Part shown: positions 34,298 through 42,963 of the stretch, in pieces
Position numbering within the stretch: the first letter of the stretch is position 1
Layout: the number at the start of each line of letters is the position of its first letter
Source of the DNA: Vibrio cyclitrophicus
GTDB taxonomy: Bacteria > Pseudomonadota > Gammaproteobacteria > Enterobacterales > Vibrionaceae
Assembly: GCF_024347435.1 (NCBI RefSeq)
Contig: NZ_AP025481.1
Span: 620,001 to 684,000 of the forward strand
Reading direction: 5' to 3'
Length of the DNA stretch: 64,000 nucleotides
Notes under the pieces: model-generated
What the model was told of the DNA's origin: nothing
The model's database searches: none
The model's input: the letters and a program-made list of their open reading frames with translations, nothing else
Program-made: the position numbers and the translations under genes

Positions 34298-35749
34298 TTA
34301 CAGCTCAAACTCGCCGTTCATTTTTCGAAACAACCAATCCGGAAATTTATTCAATGGACTGTAGTTTGGGCTCTTCGTGTGTGTTTGTTCGCCTGAAATC
34401 CAAATGGTCTCGCCTGATTGGGCTCGCGAAACAACCCAGAACAAATCCTCTTTCTGACGCGTTAAGTAGTGTGTCACTTGCTTCGCAAACTCTTCACTCT
34501 CAATCAACACACCAAACTCAACGTTCAAAAAGTCTGATCTTGGATCGAAGTTAGAAGAGCCAATATAGGTCACTCGTTCATCTAAAATGACGGTCTTGTT
34601 ATGGTAGTAGGTATCAACATGAAAGTAGTGATCATCATTGATAGCTTGGCTTTTGTACTCATAGACACTTACGCCTTTGTCGAGTAAAGTCTCACGGTGT
34701 TTTTCGTAATACGCTGGCACAAAGCCTGAATCATTGGAAGCAGATGAGTTGGTTAGTAAGGTTACTTCAGCTTGGTTCTCTCTAAGCGCACCGACAAACA
34801 CAAACTGGTTATCGCTTGGCACCATATAAGGCGTAGAAATTATAGCCTTAGATGGGGTCGCCACTTTTTGCTTCATTAAGTACTCTGTACGTTGACGAAA
34901 GTAGGGTTTGTTGTCATCGAGCTTCTTTAACGAATCAAATAGAGGAGTAACCGATGCCTCAATAAAGTTTGGTTCACCTAGGTGATTTATCTGTTTCTCA
35001 ACATCGAACGTGATCTGTTCTTTATTCTTTTCGCCATTGTTCATTGCTTTAATAAATGCTTTGTATTGACCTTTGACTTTAATTCGTTCTTGAATTGGCA
35101 CAACATATTCGCTCTCCCAAAGTGCTTGGTAGTTGCGATCGAAAGACGCTATTACCGTACCTCGAAATAGAACGTCCATATCAAAGAAATTGGCATTTTC
35201 GCTATAACCAAAGTAATCATTACCGATGTTTCTTCCGCCCAAAATCATCGATTGATGGTCAACATTGAAGTACTTCTCGTGAAGTCGATTATCCAGTCGC
35301 TTTTGGTGAGTCGAGAAGTTGAACGCACGGCCAACCCAGCCAGCTTTACGTGACTCAAAAGGGTTAAACAGTCGAATCTCAATATTGGGGTGTGAGTCCA
35401 ATTCCGCTAACCATTTATCATTAAAAACCAGTAGGTCATCTAAGGTCAGTCGGATGTGAACCTCACGATCCGCTGCTTGCTTTAGCTCGTTTAGAAGCAT
35501 CAAACCTAGCGTGTCACGTTCCCAAGAGAAGTAAGTCATATCTATCGAATGTTGTGCTCGGCGAACGAGGTCGATACGACGAGCGAAGGCTTCTGGCGCA
35601 GAAGGAATCAAATACACTTCTGCTTGGTGTTCGGTGCTTTGCCAGTTTGCTTCGAAGTCTGTTTCAACATCGGGGTAAGGTTGGGCACATCCTGTGACCA
35701 AAGCAATTAACATCATTGTGCATGCTGTTTTTAGTTTGCTAAGTGTCAT
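34298..35749 (-). CDS. Phospholipase D-family lipoprotein (cardiolipin synthase-like)
   Basis: A 483-residue lipoprotein (LVTGC, Cys21) with two complete HKD motifs: H157-K159-D164 in RLHEKYFNVD, and H383-K385-D390 in YYHNKTVILD, the latter followed by GSSNFDPRS. The layout matches PLD phosphatidyltransferases such as ClsC, which build cardiolipin or cut phospholipids, but ClsC is not a lipoprotein, so a distinct periplasmic or surface lipase role is likely. The gene is separate from the esterase-like gene upstream of it by a terminator. Substrate unknown. Confidence 0.85.
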   Translation of the reverse strand: MTLSKLKTACTMMLIALVTGCAQPYPDVETDFEANWQSTEHQAEVYLIPSAPEAFARRIDLVRRAQHSIDMTYFSWERDTLGLMLLNELKQAADREVHIRLTLDDLLVFNDKWLAELDSHPNIEIRLFNPFESRKAGWVGRAFNFSTHQKRLDNRLHEKYFNVDHQSMILGGRNIGNDYFGYSENANFFDMDVLFRGTVIASFDRNYQALWESEYVVPIQERIKVKGQYKAFIKAMNNGEKNKEQITFDVEKQINHLGEPNFIEASVTPLFDSLKKLDDNKPYFRQRTEYLMKQKVATPSKAIISTPYMVPSDNQFVFVGALRENQAEVTLLTNSSASNDSGFVPAYYEKHRETLLDKGVSVYEYKSQAINDDHYFHVDTYYHNKTVILDERVTYIGSSNFDPRSDFLNVEFGVLIESEEFAKQVTHYLTRQKEDLFWVVSRAQSGETIWISGEQTHTKSPNYSPLNKFPDWLFRKMNGEFEL

Positions 35750-35785
35750 AACTAACCTGCGTTTGAGCGTAAAATTGGATATAAA

Positions 35786-35807
35786 AACGGCCAGCGAGCT
35801 GGCCGTT
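35786..35807 (-). terminator. Terminator of the esterase-like gene
   Basis: AACGGCCAGC / GCTGGCCGTT, with T on the minus-strand side. It ends the transcript of the two genes at 35831 and 38057. Confidence 0.88.
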
Positions 35808-35830
35808 AAAGTAGGAGGGGGGGAATATGT

Positions 35831-37927
35831 TTAGTTTAGGTACCAGTCCCAAGGCATAAGACCTTGCTCTGTTAGACCCGTTAAGCGACCTTCACGAAGC
35901 TTAGGATCAAAACCTGGGTTTGTGACATAGTCCCAGTCATAGGTTGTGTTATCGCTAAAGCCTTGAGATTCGATAACTAATACATTGTCGGCAGAATCGC
36001 TGTACTGGTAGTTAGTGAATAGTTCTTCGCTAAACCATAGGCGTGACATTTCGTTCATCAATGCCTTCTCATTACTTGTTGGGTGAATCTCACTACCGTC
36101 AAAACGTACAGCTTTGTTGAACATAAATGGTAGTTCTGAACCGTTACATGCACCGCTGATGCAACCAATCGTTTTGAATAGATCAATGATTGACAGTTGG
36201 TCGTATTCGCCCGTTTCTTCATTTAGAGCTGTTTTAAAGTTCCACATGTTAAAACTTGGTTTGTGCTCAAAGTAGTATAACGTTGCTTGTACTTCGCTGT
36301 TTGCTGCCATATAACGAGCAGGGCCATTGAATAGTGTGTCATTTAGCAAGGTTTTAAATTGCTTCATGTTCGCTGTTGCGTCGCCCAGAGTTGCTTCTGA
36401 GTTAGGGTAAAAATCAGTTAGAGCCAGAATGTCTTTGGTTTGTTGGTGGCTAGTTATATCAACAATGTCGACCAAGCAACCTAAGGTACCCGCAATATCA
36501 CTGGTATCAATGCATCCAGTCATTTCAAGTAGATCTCCTTCTAGCTTGGCACCATAAAATAAACTCGTTACAGCGCTGTAAGCGCTGCTTGGCAATACAA
36601 GCTCTGCTGAAACTTCATCACTTGCTCGCTCAGATAGTTTTTGCTGAAGAAGAACGATGTTGTTTTGATCTTCTAACCAGTTAACCATTGCAAGTGCAAG
36701 CTGTGCTGGCTCTTCGTTAGTAAGCAGTTCAGGCTCATCATTTGCTAGTAGTTCAATGACTGTCGGAATCAAGAACGTTGTAGTAAAGAGCATGCCAAAG
36801 CTGTTCGCTTCATGTGCATTTTCACCGAGGACAGTAGGTACTGAGAAGCCTGCTTGTATTGGTGATTCTGCTGATTCGCTACAGCTACCAAGTAAGCTAG
36901 TTTTTTCACACAAGATGTAGGGAGCAAAAGGCATCAGGTTTGACATTGGAGTTTCATCTGCTGCTGGGCTCAGAATTGGGATTTGCAAAGAACCTAACAA
37001 CCAATTTTTTAGCTGTTCAATACCATTCAAAGCTGTTTCTTGCGACGCCATGATCTCGTCGATCGAAGTGTTTGCATCAAAATCATTGTTGCGGTCCTTA
37101 GCCACGTCATAGCTAGCGTACTCAAAACCATACGGGTTGCTCTGCATGATGGAACGTTGGAAATATTGACCTGCGATATCGTCATCTTGCTGCAAGAAAC
37201 CAATAGACATAGCACCTGAGCCTTGCCCAATAACGGTTACATTTTGAGCATTACCACCGAAATCGGTAATATTATTGTGTACCCACTCTAAGGCGCGCTT
37301 TTGGTCACCTAGGCCATAGTTGCCATCTTCGTTTGCGCCTTTAATCCATTGAGTACCTAACTGACCAAGACGGTAGTTCAAGCTTACATAGATGAAAGGC
37401 TTACCATCGTCGCTTCCTTGAGCAACCACGGTATCACCGTGCACAAGTGCTTCAGAACCTGAGCCATATTCAAAGTCACCGCCGTGGATGAATACATAAA
37501 CCGGTAGATCTGCATCAGCATCTAAGTCTACTGGACGCCAAATGTTAAGGTTCAAACAGTCTTCAGATTGTGTCTGTGAAACGGTCTTCAATTGAGGGCA
37601 AGCATCACCAAACGCAGTCGCATCAATGTCAGTCACAAGATCGATAAGTTCACTGTGCTCAAAGCGCTCTGCCTCAGCAAATTTAATACCTTTAAAAGAC
37701 TCAACAGAAGTCAGTTTGTTGTCTTCGGTATTTGAAGTAATAACCAGTTCTTCTTTGGTCGCTTTAATCGTTACGTCACCGATTTGAGCGGTAAAAGGTT
37801 CAACAGGTGCCGGAACTAGCGGTTCTGGTTTGTCTGGCAATGGAACTGTAGGGGCAGTATCAGTATCGCAACCTGCTAACGCAGCAGCAATAGTAAGGGC
37901 GATCATAGAGCGGTATGCAATAGTCAT
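35831..37927 (-). CDS. Carboxylesterase type B-fold lipoprotein with an altered nucleophile elbow
   Basis: A 698-residue lipoprotein (ALAGC, Cys20; start at ATG 37927 with GTGGAAAC upstream). It has the type B esterase pattern: EDCLNLNIW (122-130), oxyanion-hole HGG (148-150) and a large alpha/beta body. At the nucleophile elbow, where active enzymes have GESAG, it reads GQGSG (234-238), which puts glycine at the nucleophile position and serine one later, as in the inactive neuroligins. It is thus probably a non-catalytic binding protein, or uses the shifted serine. It lies 129 bases downstream of a barrel-like outer-membrane gene in the same direction. Confidence 0.8.
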   Translation of the reverse strand: MTIAYRSMIALTIAAALAGCDTDTAPTVPLPDKPEPLVPAPVEPFTAQIGDVTIKATKEELVITSNTEDNKLTSVESFKGIKFAEAERFEHSELIDLVTDIDATAFGDACPQLKTVSQTQSEDCLNLNIWRPVDLDADADLPVYVFIHGGDFEYGSGSEALVHGDTVVAQGSDDGKPFIYVSLNYRLGQLGTQWIKGANEDGNYGLGDQKRALEWVHNNITDFGGNAQNVTVIGQGSGAMSIGFLQQDDDIAGQYFQRSIMQSNPYGFEYASYDVAKDRNNDFDANTSIDEIMASQETALNGIEQLKNWLLGSLQIPILSPAADETPMSNLMPFAPYILCEKTSLLGSCSESAESPIQAGFSVPTVLGENAHEANSFGMLFTTTFLIPTVIELLANDEPELLTNEEPAQLALAMVNWLEDQNNIVLLQQKLSERASDEVSAELVLPSSAYSAVTSLFYGAKLEGDLLEMTGCIDTSDIAGTLGCLVDIVDITSHQQTKDILALTDFYPNSEATLGDATANMKQFKTLLNDTLFNGPARYMAANSEVQATLYYFEHKPSFNMWNFKTALNEETGEYDQLSIIDLFKTIGCISGACNGSELPFMFNKAVRFDGSEIHPTSNEKALMNEMSRLWFSEELFTNYQYSDSADNVLVIESQGFSDNTTYDWDYVTNPGFDPKLREGRLTGLTEQGLMPWDWYLN

Positions 37928-37973
37928 AAAATGAGTTTCCACAATAGTATTCGGCGTAGTCTGTTTAATCGTC

Positions 37974-37985
37974 ATCTACGTAGAT
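37974..37985. promoter_or_regulatory. 12-bp palindrome before the esterase-like gene
   Basis: ATCTACGTAGAT is a perfect palindrome 47 bases upstream of the start codon. It may be an operator. Confidence 0.3.
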
Positions 37986-38056
37986 AACAGAGCTACAAAA
38001 CTTCTTATCAAGAACAACTTAGTTTTGAGGTTAGGCTGGTATCCCAAGCTCAGTGA

Positions 38057-39715
38057 CTAGAATCGGTAGCCAAGATTCAGCGTTACAGCCGAACGAGTTT
38101 CACCTTTGTTGTACAACACGGTCATGTTGTAATGCTTGCCGATCTGTTTGTTAACCCCTGTTAGGAATGCCCACTGATCGATGTCGACACCAACGTCATA
38201 ATCAAATTCGATGTCATCAGTTTTTACAGTGCCTTGCATACGAGAATTTAAACCTTGGTATTCAGCGCCAACGAAAAACTGAGCTCGATAATCGACTAAT
38301 TGATAACCCAACATAGGTTGAACCGTAACAATGCCATCGCCCCAATCATCCATTCCTTTCAGGCGTGTTTGTGAATAGGTACCTGTGACTGAGGCAAAGA
38401 ACTCTTTGTAACCAACAGATAATGTGGTGCCCGCACCGCGTAAGTCATATTCAAGATGAAGTGGTACATTCAAACGGCCACTGTTACATAAGGCAGAGAC
38501 ACCTTCGCAAAGTGCGTTACCTAGCCCAGGTAATTTGTCATTGAGTTTGTCTTTTAGGTATTCACCTGCTGCGCCGGTATAAGCCGCATCCACATTCGCA
38601 TCAACGTTTACCTTTCCTACATATCCGAATACATTCCAGAATGGCAGGATATTAACGTCACCACGTATAGAAAGACTCTCAGCCTTAACCGTCGCAACGC
38701 TATCTTCAGGATCAAATAAGTCGTTCAAGCGAACACCACCAATCACGTAATCAGTCATTGGAATGTCCATGTCTTGGTTGCGATAAGCCACTGATACGCC
38801 GAATGGAAGAGGTAAATCAATGCCTTGACGTCGTACCATGTCACCCATTAACGGAAAAACTCGGTCTAGCTTGACGCTCGCTTCTAACATTCTTGGGTCT
38901 GATACTTCTTGAAGCCTCGCTTCGTTGACCACTTGTACGCCGTTATCCTCTTCATAAAACGCGACTGGTTCGATGATGCTCGTCATCTTCATTGGCTTGT
39001 TCTTGGTTGTACCAACCACTTCAGTTGTTTTATTTGCGATGACTAACTTATCCGTCGGTAAAGTGTGAAACTCAATCTCTTGCTTATAGCTTTCTACCTT
39101 GTAGGTATGGTGTTTGAACGGCTTGTCATTGCTGATCAGCATTCGTTTTGGTTCACCGTCGACTAACTCAATGTCGACATTCAAAAAACGGAAATATGCG
39201 ATATCTTGAGGGAGTCCATACTTCGAATAATCGAAGCTGATGATTACTTTGTTATCGTCGATTTCTTTTACTCGAACCGAAGATGAATCAAAGCTTTCTG
39301 CATAGTGACGTAAGCGATATTCGGTACGTGTGAAGGCTTCTATTTCATCGAGTAGGTTTTCGTTATCATCCAGCTCATCTGGGTTATATTTGATACGAAG
39401 GTCGATGTTGCCTTTAGTGTCGGTGTTCTTGACGAGGTAGACGCTTGAGTCACGAACATCATCACCAACTTGCAGTGTACGATGTGCGTGTTCAACTAGG
39501 TGCTGACCTTGTACTAGTGAGCTTATTGCTAGCTTTGGCAAGTCATGACTTATGCCATATTTGTCAAACAGTACTCGACCTTGCTCTTTGACTTCGGTGT
39601 AAGTCTTGGTTTTTGCTGCTGACGCAAAAGTGGGAGTAATAAGTAATAGGGCGCTCGCTAACATAGAAAGAGTATGGGTCTTACAGGCGCTGGTGCGTAT
39701 TTCAAAAAAACTCAT
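38057..39715 (-). CDS. Large outer-membrane beta-barrel protein
   Basis: A 552-residue exported protein. The start is ATG 39715 (GTGGAAAC upstream), giving a signal peptide of about 34 residues (LLITPTFASA). The first 270 residues are a soluble domain; the rest alternates hydrophobic and polar residues as barrel strands do, and it ends in VTLNLGYRF, the aromatic C-terminus of outer-membrane proteins. It contains a short cysteine pair (ALCEGVSALCNSG). I do not recognise a family. It is upstream of the esterase-like lipoprotein gene and shares its leader motif, so the two probably act together at the surface. Confidence 0.65.
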   Translation of the reverse strand: MSFFEIRTSACKTHTLSMLASALLLITPTFASAAKTKTYTEVKEQGRVLFDKYGISHDLPKLAISSLVQGQHLVEHAHRTLQVGDDVRDSSVYLVKNTDTKGNIDLRIKYNPDELDDNENLLDEIEAFTRTEYRLRHYAESFDSSSVRVKEIDDNKVIISFDYSKYGLPQDIAYFRFLNVDIELVDGEPKRMLISNDKPFKHHTYKVESYKQEIEFHTLPTDKLVIANKTTEVVGTTKNKPMKMTSIIEPVAFYEEDNGVQVVNEARLQEVSDPRMLEASVKLDRVFPLMGDMVRRQGIDLPLPFGVSVAYRNQDMDIPMTDYVIGGVRLNDLFDPEDSVATVKAESLSIRGDVNILPFWNVFGYVGKVNVDANVDAAYTGAAGEYLKDKLNDKLPGLGNALCEGVSALCNSGRLNVPLHLEYDLRGAGTTLSVGYKEFFASVTGTYSQTRLKGMDDWGDGIVTVQPMLGYQLVDYRAQFFVGAEYQGLNSRMQGTVKTDDIEFDYDVGVDIDQWAFLTGVNKQIGKHYNMTVLYNKGETRSAVTLNLGYRF

Positions 39716-39771
39716 GACGGTTTCCACGCTGAGTGGCCTCAAACCTTCGAGACTCAAACAGTCGATGTAAT

Positions 39772-39790
39772 ACTGAACGTCGTGTTCAGT
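39772..39790. promoter_or_regulatory. Palindrome upstream of the outer-membrane protein gene
   Basis: ACTGAAC-GTCGT-GTTCAGT, a perfect 7+7 inverted repeat with a 5-base centre, 56 bases before the start codon. It is a good operator candidate. The rest of the gap to 39975 shows no gene. Confidence 0.45.
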
Positions 39791-39975
39791 TGTTATGTAT
39801 TTATCCGTTAGGATTGCTAGTGTGAATGTCGCGACTAAAAATGCATTGCGTCAATCAATGAGAGGATTTTAAGAGGAGGTGGCAGATCGCGTTAATCGCG
39901 TTTGATGGACGCTATCCTACTTTAATTAATAACTACTCTAACATTCTGATTTATATGATTTATATAAGATAAAAA

Positions 39976-40008
39976 ACGGCCTGCTAAGTAAAATACTGGG
40001 CAGGCCGT
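39976..40008 (-). terminator. Terminator of the aaeXAB-like operon
   Basis: ACGGCCTGC / GCAGGCCGT, 9-bp stem. On the minus strand it ends in six T, so it terminates the efflux operon. Confidence 0.85.
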
Positions 40009-40036
40009 ATTGTTGAAGTGGTTTATGTATTGAGCT

Positions 40037-41401
40037 TTAAGCGGTGACCTTCACCCTAAATAGATCAGTAAACAGCTTGGCTATCATTAAAATGATTAAG
40101 ATATTAACCAACATTAATAGCGGTGTTTCAATTTGGTAAACGGGCGTAAGGTTGAGAGCTCCAGATGTCAGTACGACTAACAAATTAACACCTAGTATTC
40201 GATGCACCATGAGTTTAGGCGTGGCGAACACTTTCCATATCACCATAATGTTAAGGAAGTAGAATAGACCGAGCGCCCATAACTCCGTCATTGAGGGCAT
40301 CACAAAGATGTACTGCAACAGAATCACCGATCCTGTGCCCAAAACACCATAGAAGGCATCCTTAATAACGCTTGGTGGCATTGTCGGCACCATAGAAGAG
40401 AATACACCGGCTAACATAGGAAAGATAAACCCGCCCGGCACTGGAAGATAAATCCAAATCAATAGTGATGTGATAAACATCGACACGCCTTGCAGCACTT
40501 TGCGCCCATCTTCATTCAAATGTTCAACAAACGTGCGATGAGCATGATGCCAAGAAACTTCTTTATGATCGCCCATTACATTGAGTTCGCCTTCAACAAG
40601 AGATTGTTCTGGTGTTAAGACATCGAACGTCTTCAAGTTCTTAATAATAACCGACCACTGGATACCCAAGTTAGGTTCACTGTTACTTTGTTTGATTAAT
40701 GCATCTTGGAGATGCGCCATTTCATCGATACGCAAACGCCATGTTTGGATGTTCTCTTTAAGATGATAACTTCCGGTCAGTGGTAAATCTAAAAGTTGAT
40801 ACAGCTTATCAATATTTGCGGTGTTGCTTTCAAGTGCGGCAATATCGATGTCGTCTGATTTTTCCATTGCATCTAACAACGCTTGTTTACTTGTTTCGAA
40901 ACGTTGTACAAAGTTGAGCTCAGTATTCACAGGCCACACGATGCGATACACAAAAGAGAAGACCACAACTCCTAGTAGTGTCTCTTGAAGCCTAAGAACA
41001 GCAAAGTGAAAGGTGGTTTGGCTATCAAACCCGCCCATGCATGAAACAATTGAACACACGGCAAATCCAATTGAAAAGATATAACCGTACTTCTCGTCGC
41101 TCGACATGAAGATACACACCCCAAGGAACAGCGTAAAAAATGCTAGAAACAAGAAACGATCTTGAGAAAACATGGCGATAAGGAAAAAGGCATAACCGGT
41201 CCCTAACAAGGTTCCCATTAACCGGTTATGGCCTTTGTTTATTGAATGGGCGAAGCTTTCGTTCAATGTCATCACTGCAACGGCTATCGCAGCCCAATAG
41301 GGTTTTTCCCAGCCAAACCACAACGCTAGGCAGATTGCAATAACGATAGACAGTGCGGCTTTAATCGCGTCTTTAGTCGATGCAGTGAACATTAGAACCA
41401 C
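40037..41401 (-). CDS. aaeB: FUSC-family exporter, AaeB-like
   Basis: A 454-residue inner-membrane protein with two membrane blocks (about 10-165 and 305-445) around a cytosolic segment, the FUSC/aromatic acid exporter layout. It is shorter than E. coli AaeB (655). With the HlyD-type adaptor (41402) and the 70-residue DUF1656 protein (42279) it makes an aaeXAB-like operon, which exports aromatic carboxylic acids such as p-hydroxybenzoate. GTG 41401 starts directly after the adaptor's stop codon; ATG 41392 is an alternative. A strong terminator follows. Confidence 0.85.
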   Translation of the reverse strand: MVLMFTASTKDAIKAALSIVIAICLALWFGWEKPYWAAIAVAVMTLNESFAHSINKGHNRLMGTLLGTGYAFFLIAMFSQDRFLFLAFFTLFLGVCIFMSSDEKYGYIFSIGFAVCSIVSCMGGFDSQTTFHFAVLRLQETLLGVVVFSFVYRIVWPVNTELNFVQRFETSKQALLDAMEKSDDIDIAALESNTANIDKLYQLLDLPLTGSYHLKENIQTWRLRIDEMAHLQDALIKQSNSEPNLGIQWSVIIKNLKTFDVLTPEQSLVEGELNVMGDHKEVSWHHAHRTFVEHLNEDGRKVLQGVSMFITSLLIWIYLPVPGGFIFPMLAGVFSSMVPTMPPSVIKDAFYGVLGTGSVILLQYIFVMPSMTELWALGLFYFLNIMVIWKVFATPKLMVHRILGVNLLVVLTSGALNLTPVYQIETPLLMLVNILIILMIAKLFTDLFRVKVTA

Positions 41402-42268
41402 CTAGCTATTTTTGATTATTTTAATCGAGGCAGTCATACCAACACGCAGTTGTACGTCCTCAGGTATTTTGTCTAACTTAACTTTGATAGGAATGCGTTG
41501 AGCGAGACGTATCCATTGGAAATTTGGATTCACATTTGGCAATAAATCATTACCAGTGCTGCCGTCTTGCTTGGCAATACCAAAGCCAATACTTTTGATA
41601 TGTCCTTCTAGTTGAACATTGTTGTGCATCATTAAGGTCACATAGGCAGTGTCCTGAACGTCGACGCCGACTAAATCAGTCTCTTTGAAATAACCTTCAA
41701 TCCAAAAGCTATCTTCATCAATTAGCGCAACCACAGGTGAATTTGCGACGACTTGAGAACCCACGCGTAGGGTCAGGTTAGTAATATAGCCGTTAGTAGG
41801 TGCATATACCTTGGTGTACTCAAGGTTAAGATGTGCTTCTTCTACGTTAGCTTTTGCCAGTTCGACATTCGCGGCGCTTGTTTCTACCGCGTTGTTTAAG
41901 TTGTTTAGAGTAAGCACGGGCACGGCACCGGGCGTTCTTTTCTCTAAATTCAAGGCGCGTTGTTCTTCATTTTTGGCTTTGGCGAGTAGGGCAAACGCTT
42001 GTTTTTGTGTGGCAAGTGCTTTTCTGTAGGTCGCCTTGTAAATACTCGGATCGATTTCAAAAAGAAGATCGCCTTTTTTCACTTTAGAGTTGTCTTCGAC
42101 ATGTACTTCAATCACTTGACCCGTTACTCGAGGTGTAATCGAGACAATATAAGCACTCACTTGCCCGTCTCTGGTCCACGGGTTACTTGAGTACGACTGG
42201 TAATAGCTATAAACCACAGTTCCCGCAGCAGCCAATAATAAAAGTGTGATGAGATAACGTTTGATCAA
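41402..42268 (-). CDS. aaeA: HlyD-family adaptor, AaeA-like
   Basis: A 288-residue membrane-fusion protein: one N-terminal membrane helix (LITLLLLAAAGTVVYSYYQ), a first lipoyl half (VKKGDLLFEIDPSIYK), a helical hairpin (about 68-130), and a second half (VYAPTNGYITNLTLRVGSQV). It matches AaeA in length and layout. It should bridge the inner-membrane exporter to an outer channel or the periplasm. It is the middle gene of the operon, 10 bases after the DUF1656 gene, and is followed without a gap by the exporter gene. Confidence 0.88.
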   Translation of the reverse strand: MIKRYLITLLLLAAAGTVVYSYYQSYSSNPWTRDGQVSAYIVSITPRVTGQVIEVHVEDNSKVKKGDLLFEIDPSIYKATYRKALATQKQAFALLAKAKNEEQRALNLEKRTPGAVPVLTLNNLNNAVETSAANVELAKANVEEAHLNLEYTKVYAPTNGYITNLTLRVGSQVVANSPVVALIDEDSFWIEGYFKETDLVGVDVQDTAYVTLMMHNNVQLEGHIKSIGFGIAKQDGSTGNDLLPNVNPNFQWIRLAQRIPIKVKLDKIPEDVQLRVGMTASIKIIKNS

Positions 42269-42278
42269 AGTAAGTGCC

Positions 42279-42491
42279 TCAAAAAATGGTAATAAAATGG
42301 CCGATAGCGCCAGTAAAAATCACGATCAAGCTCAGTTCTGCTATTGCAGGAAAGGCGACGTACTTATGAAGGCCAAACCTGGTAGCGATTGACCCTGTTA
42401 GCATTGTCAATATGTAAGCCAGTGCGATAACCAATAACAGCGGTGGGAAGTAGACTTCACCCCACACAAGTTCATGTGGCATTGTGTTCAT
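42279..42491 (-). CDS. aaeX: DUF1656 protein, AaeX-like
   Basis: A 70-residue inner-membrane protein with two helices (about 15-35 and 47-68), matching DUF1656 (AaeX). It is the first gene of the exporter operon. The function of AaeX is unknown; it is nearly always found with AaeA and AaeB. No AaeR-type LysR gene sits beside it, so the regulator is elsewhere or different. Confidence 0.85.
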   Translation of the reverse strand: MNTMPHELVWGEVYFPPLLLVIALAYILTMLTGSIATRFGLHKYVAFPAIAELSLIVIFTGAIGHFITIF

Positions 42492-42963
42492 GGTTCTTTT
42501 CTCTATTTGTTTGATGAATACAAAGATAACGGAATTCGATTTATTGTGATAATCGCGTATAGAGGACCGGATCCATCAAAAAATCGACTTTACTAGGTAG
42601 CTATGCCAGCCATGTCTTTCTTTAGTATCGCAAGCCATTAGAACAAGGCCAGGTAGGTTACCGTTCAGGGTTTAAAAACAATTAATCGCAATTTATTTCG
42701 AAAATAACTCATTTCTGCTGGTGCCAGATGAATGCAGTTAAAACAACGACTTTAGAAGTAAATTACGCTTTAAGAGTTATCCAAATAGTCAAAGTGATGA
42801 TCTGATCCATCAAATGAGATTACATATTAAAACCTTTTGTTCTTAATATTCGGTTCGAAGCAACGAGATGCTTTATTTATTTTGAATAATCCAACAAATA
42901 TCATTATTAAGTTATTCGTTAGATTATTTACTCCTTATATTTAGTAACAAGAGTAAATTTGTC
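42492..42963. other. Divergent intergenic region (aaeX / aspT)
   Basis: The 472 bases between divergent operons carry promoters for both. GATCCATCAAA occurs twice (near 42570 and 42802). No credible gene is seen; the last 150 bases before aspT are very AT-rich. Confidence 0.4.

Noticed and set aside
42560..42815. GATCCATCAAA pair in the aaeX/aspT gap as another copy of the shared 20-bp motif
   Set aside because: Only GATCC is shared; the rest differs, so it is treated as an unrelated short repeat.
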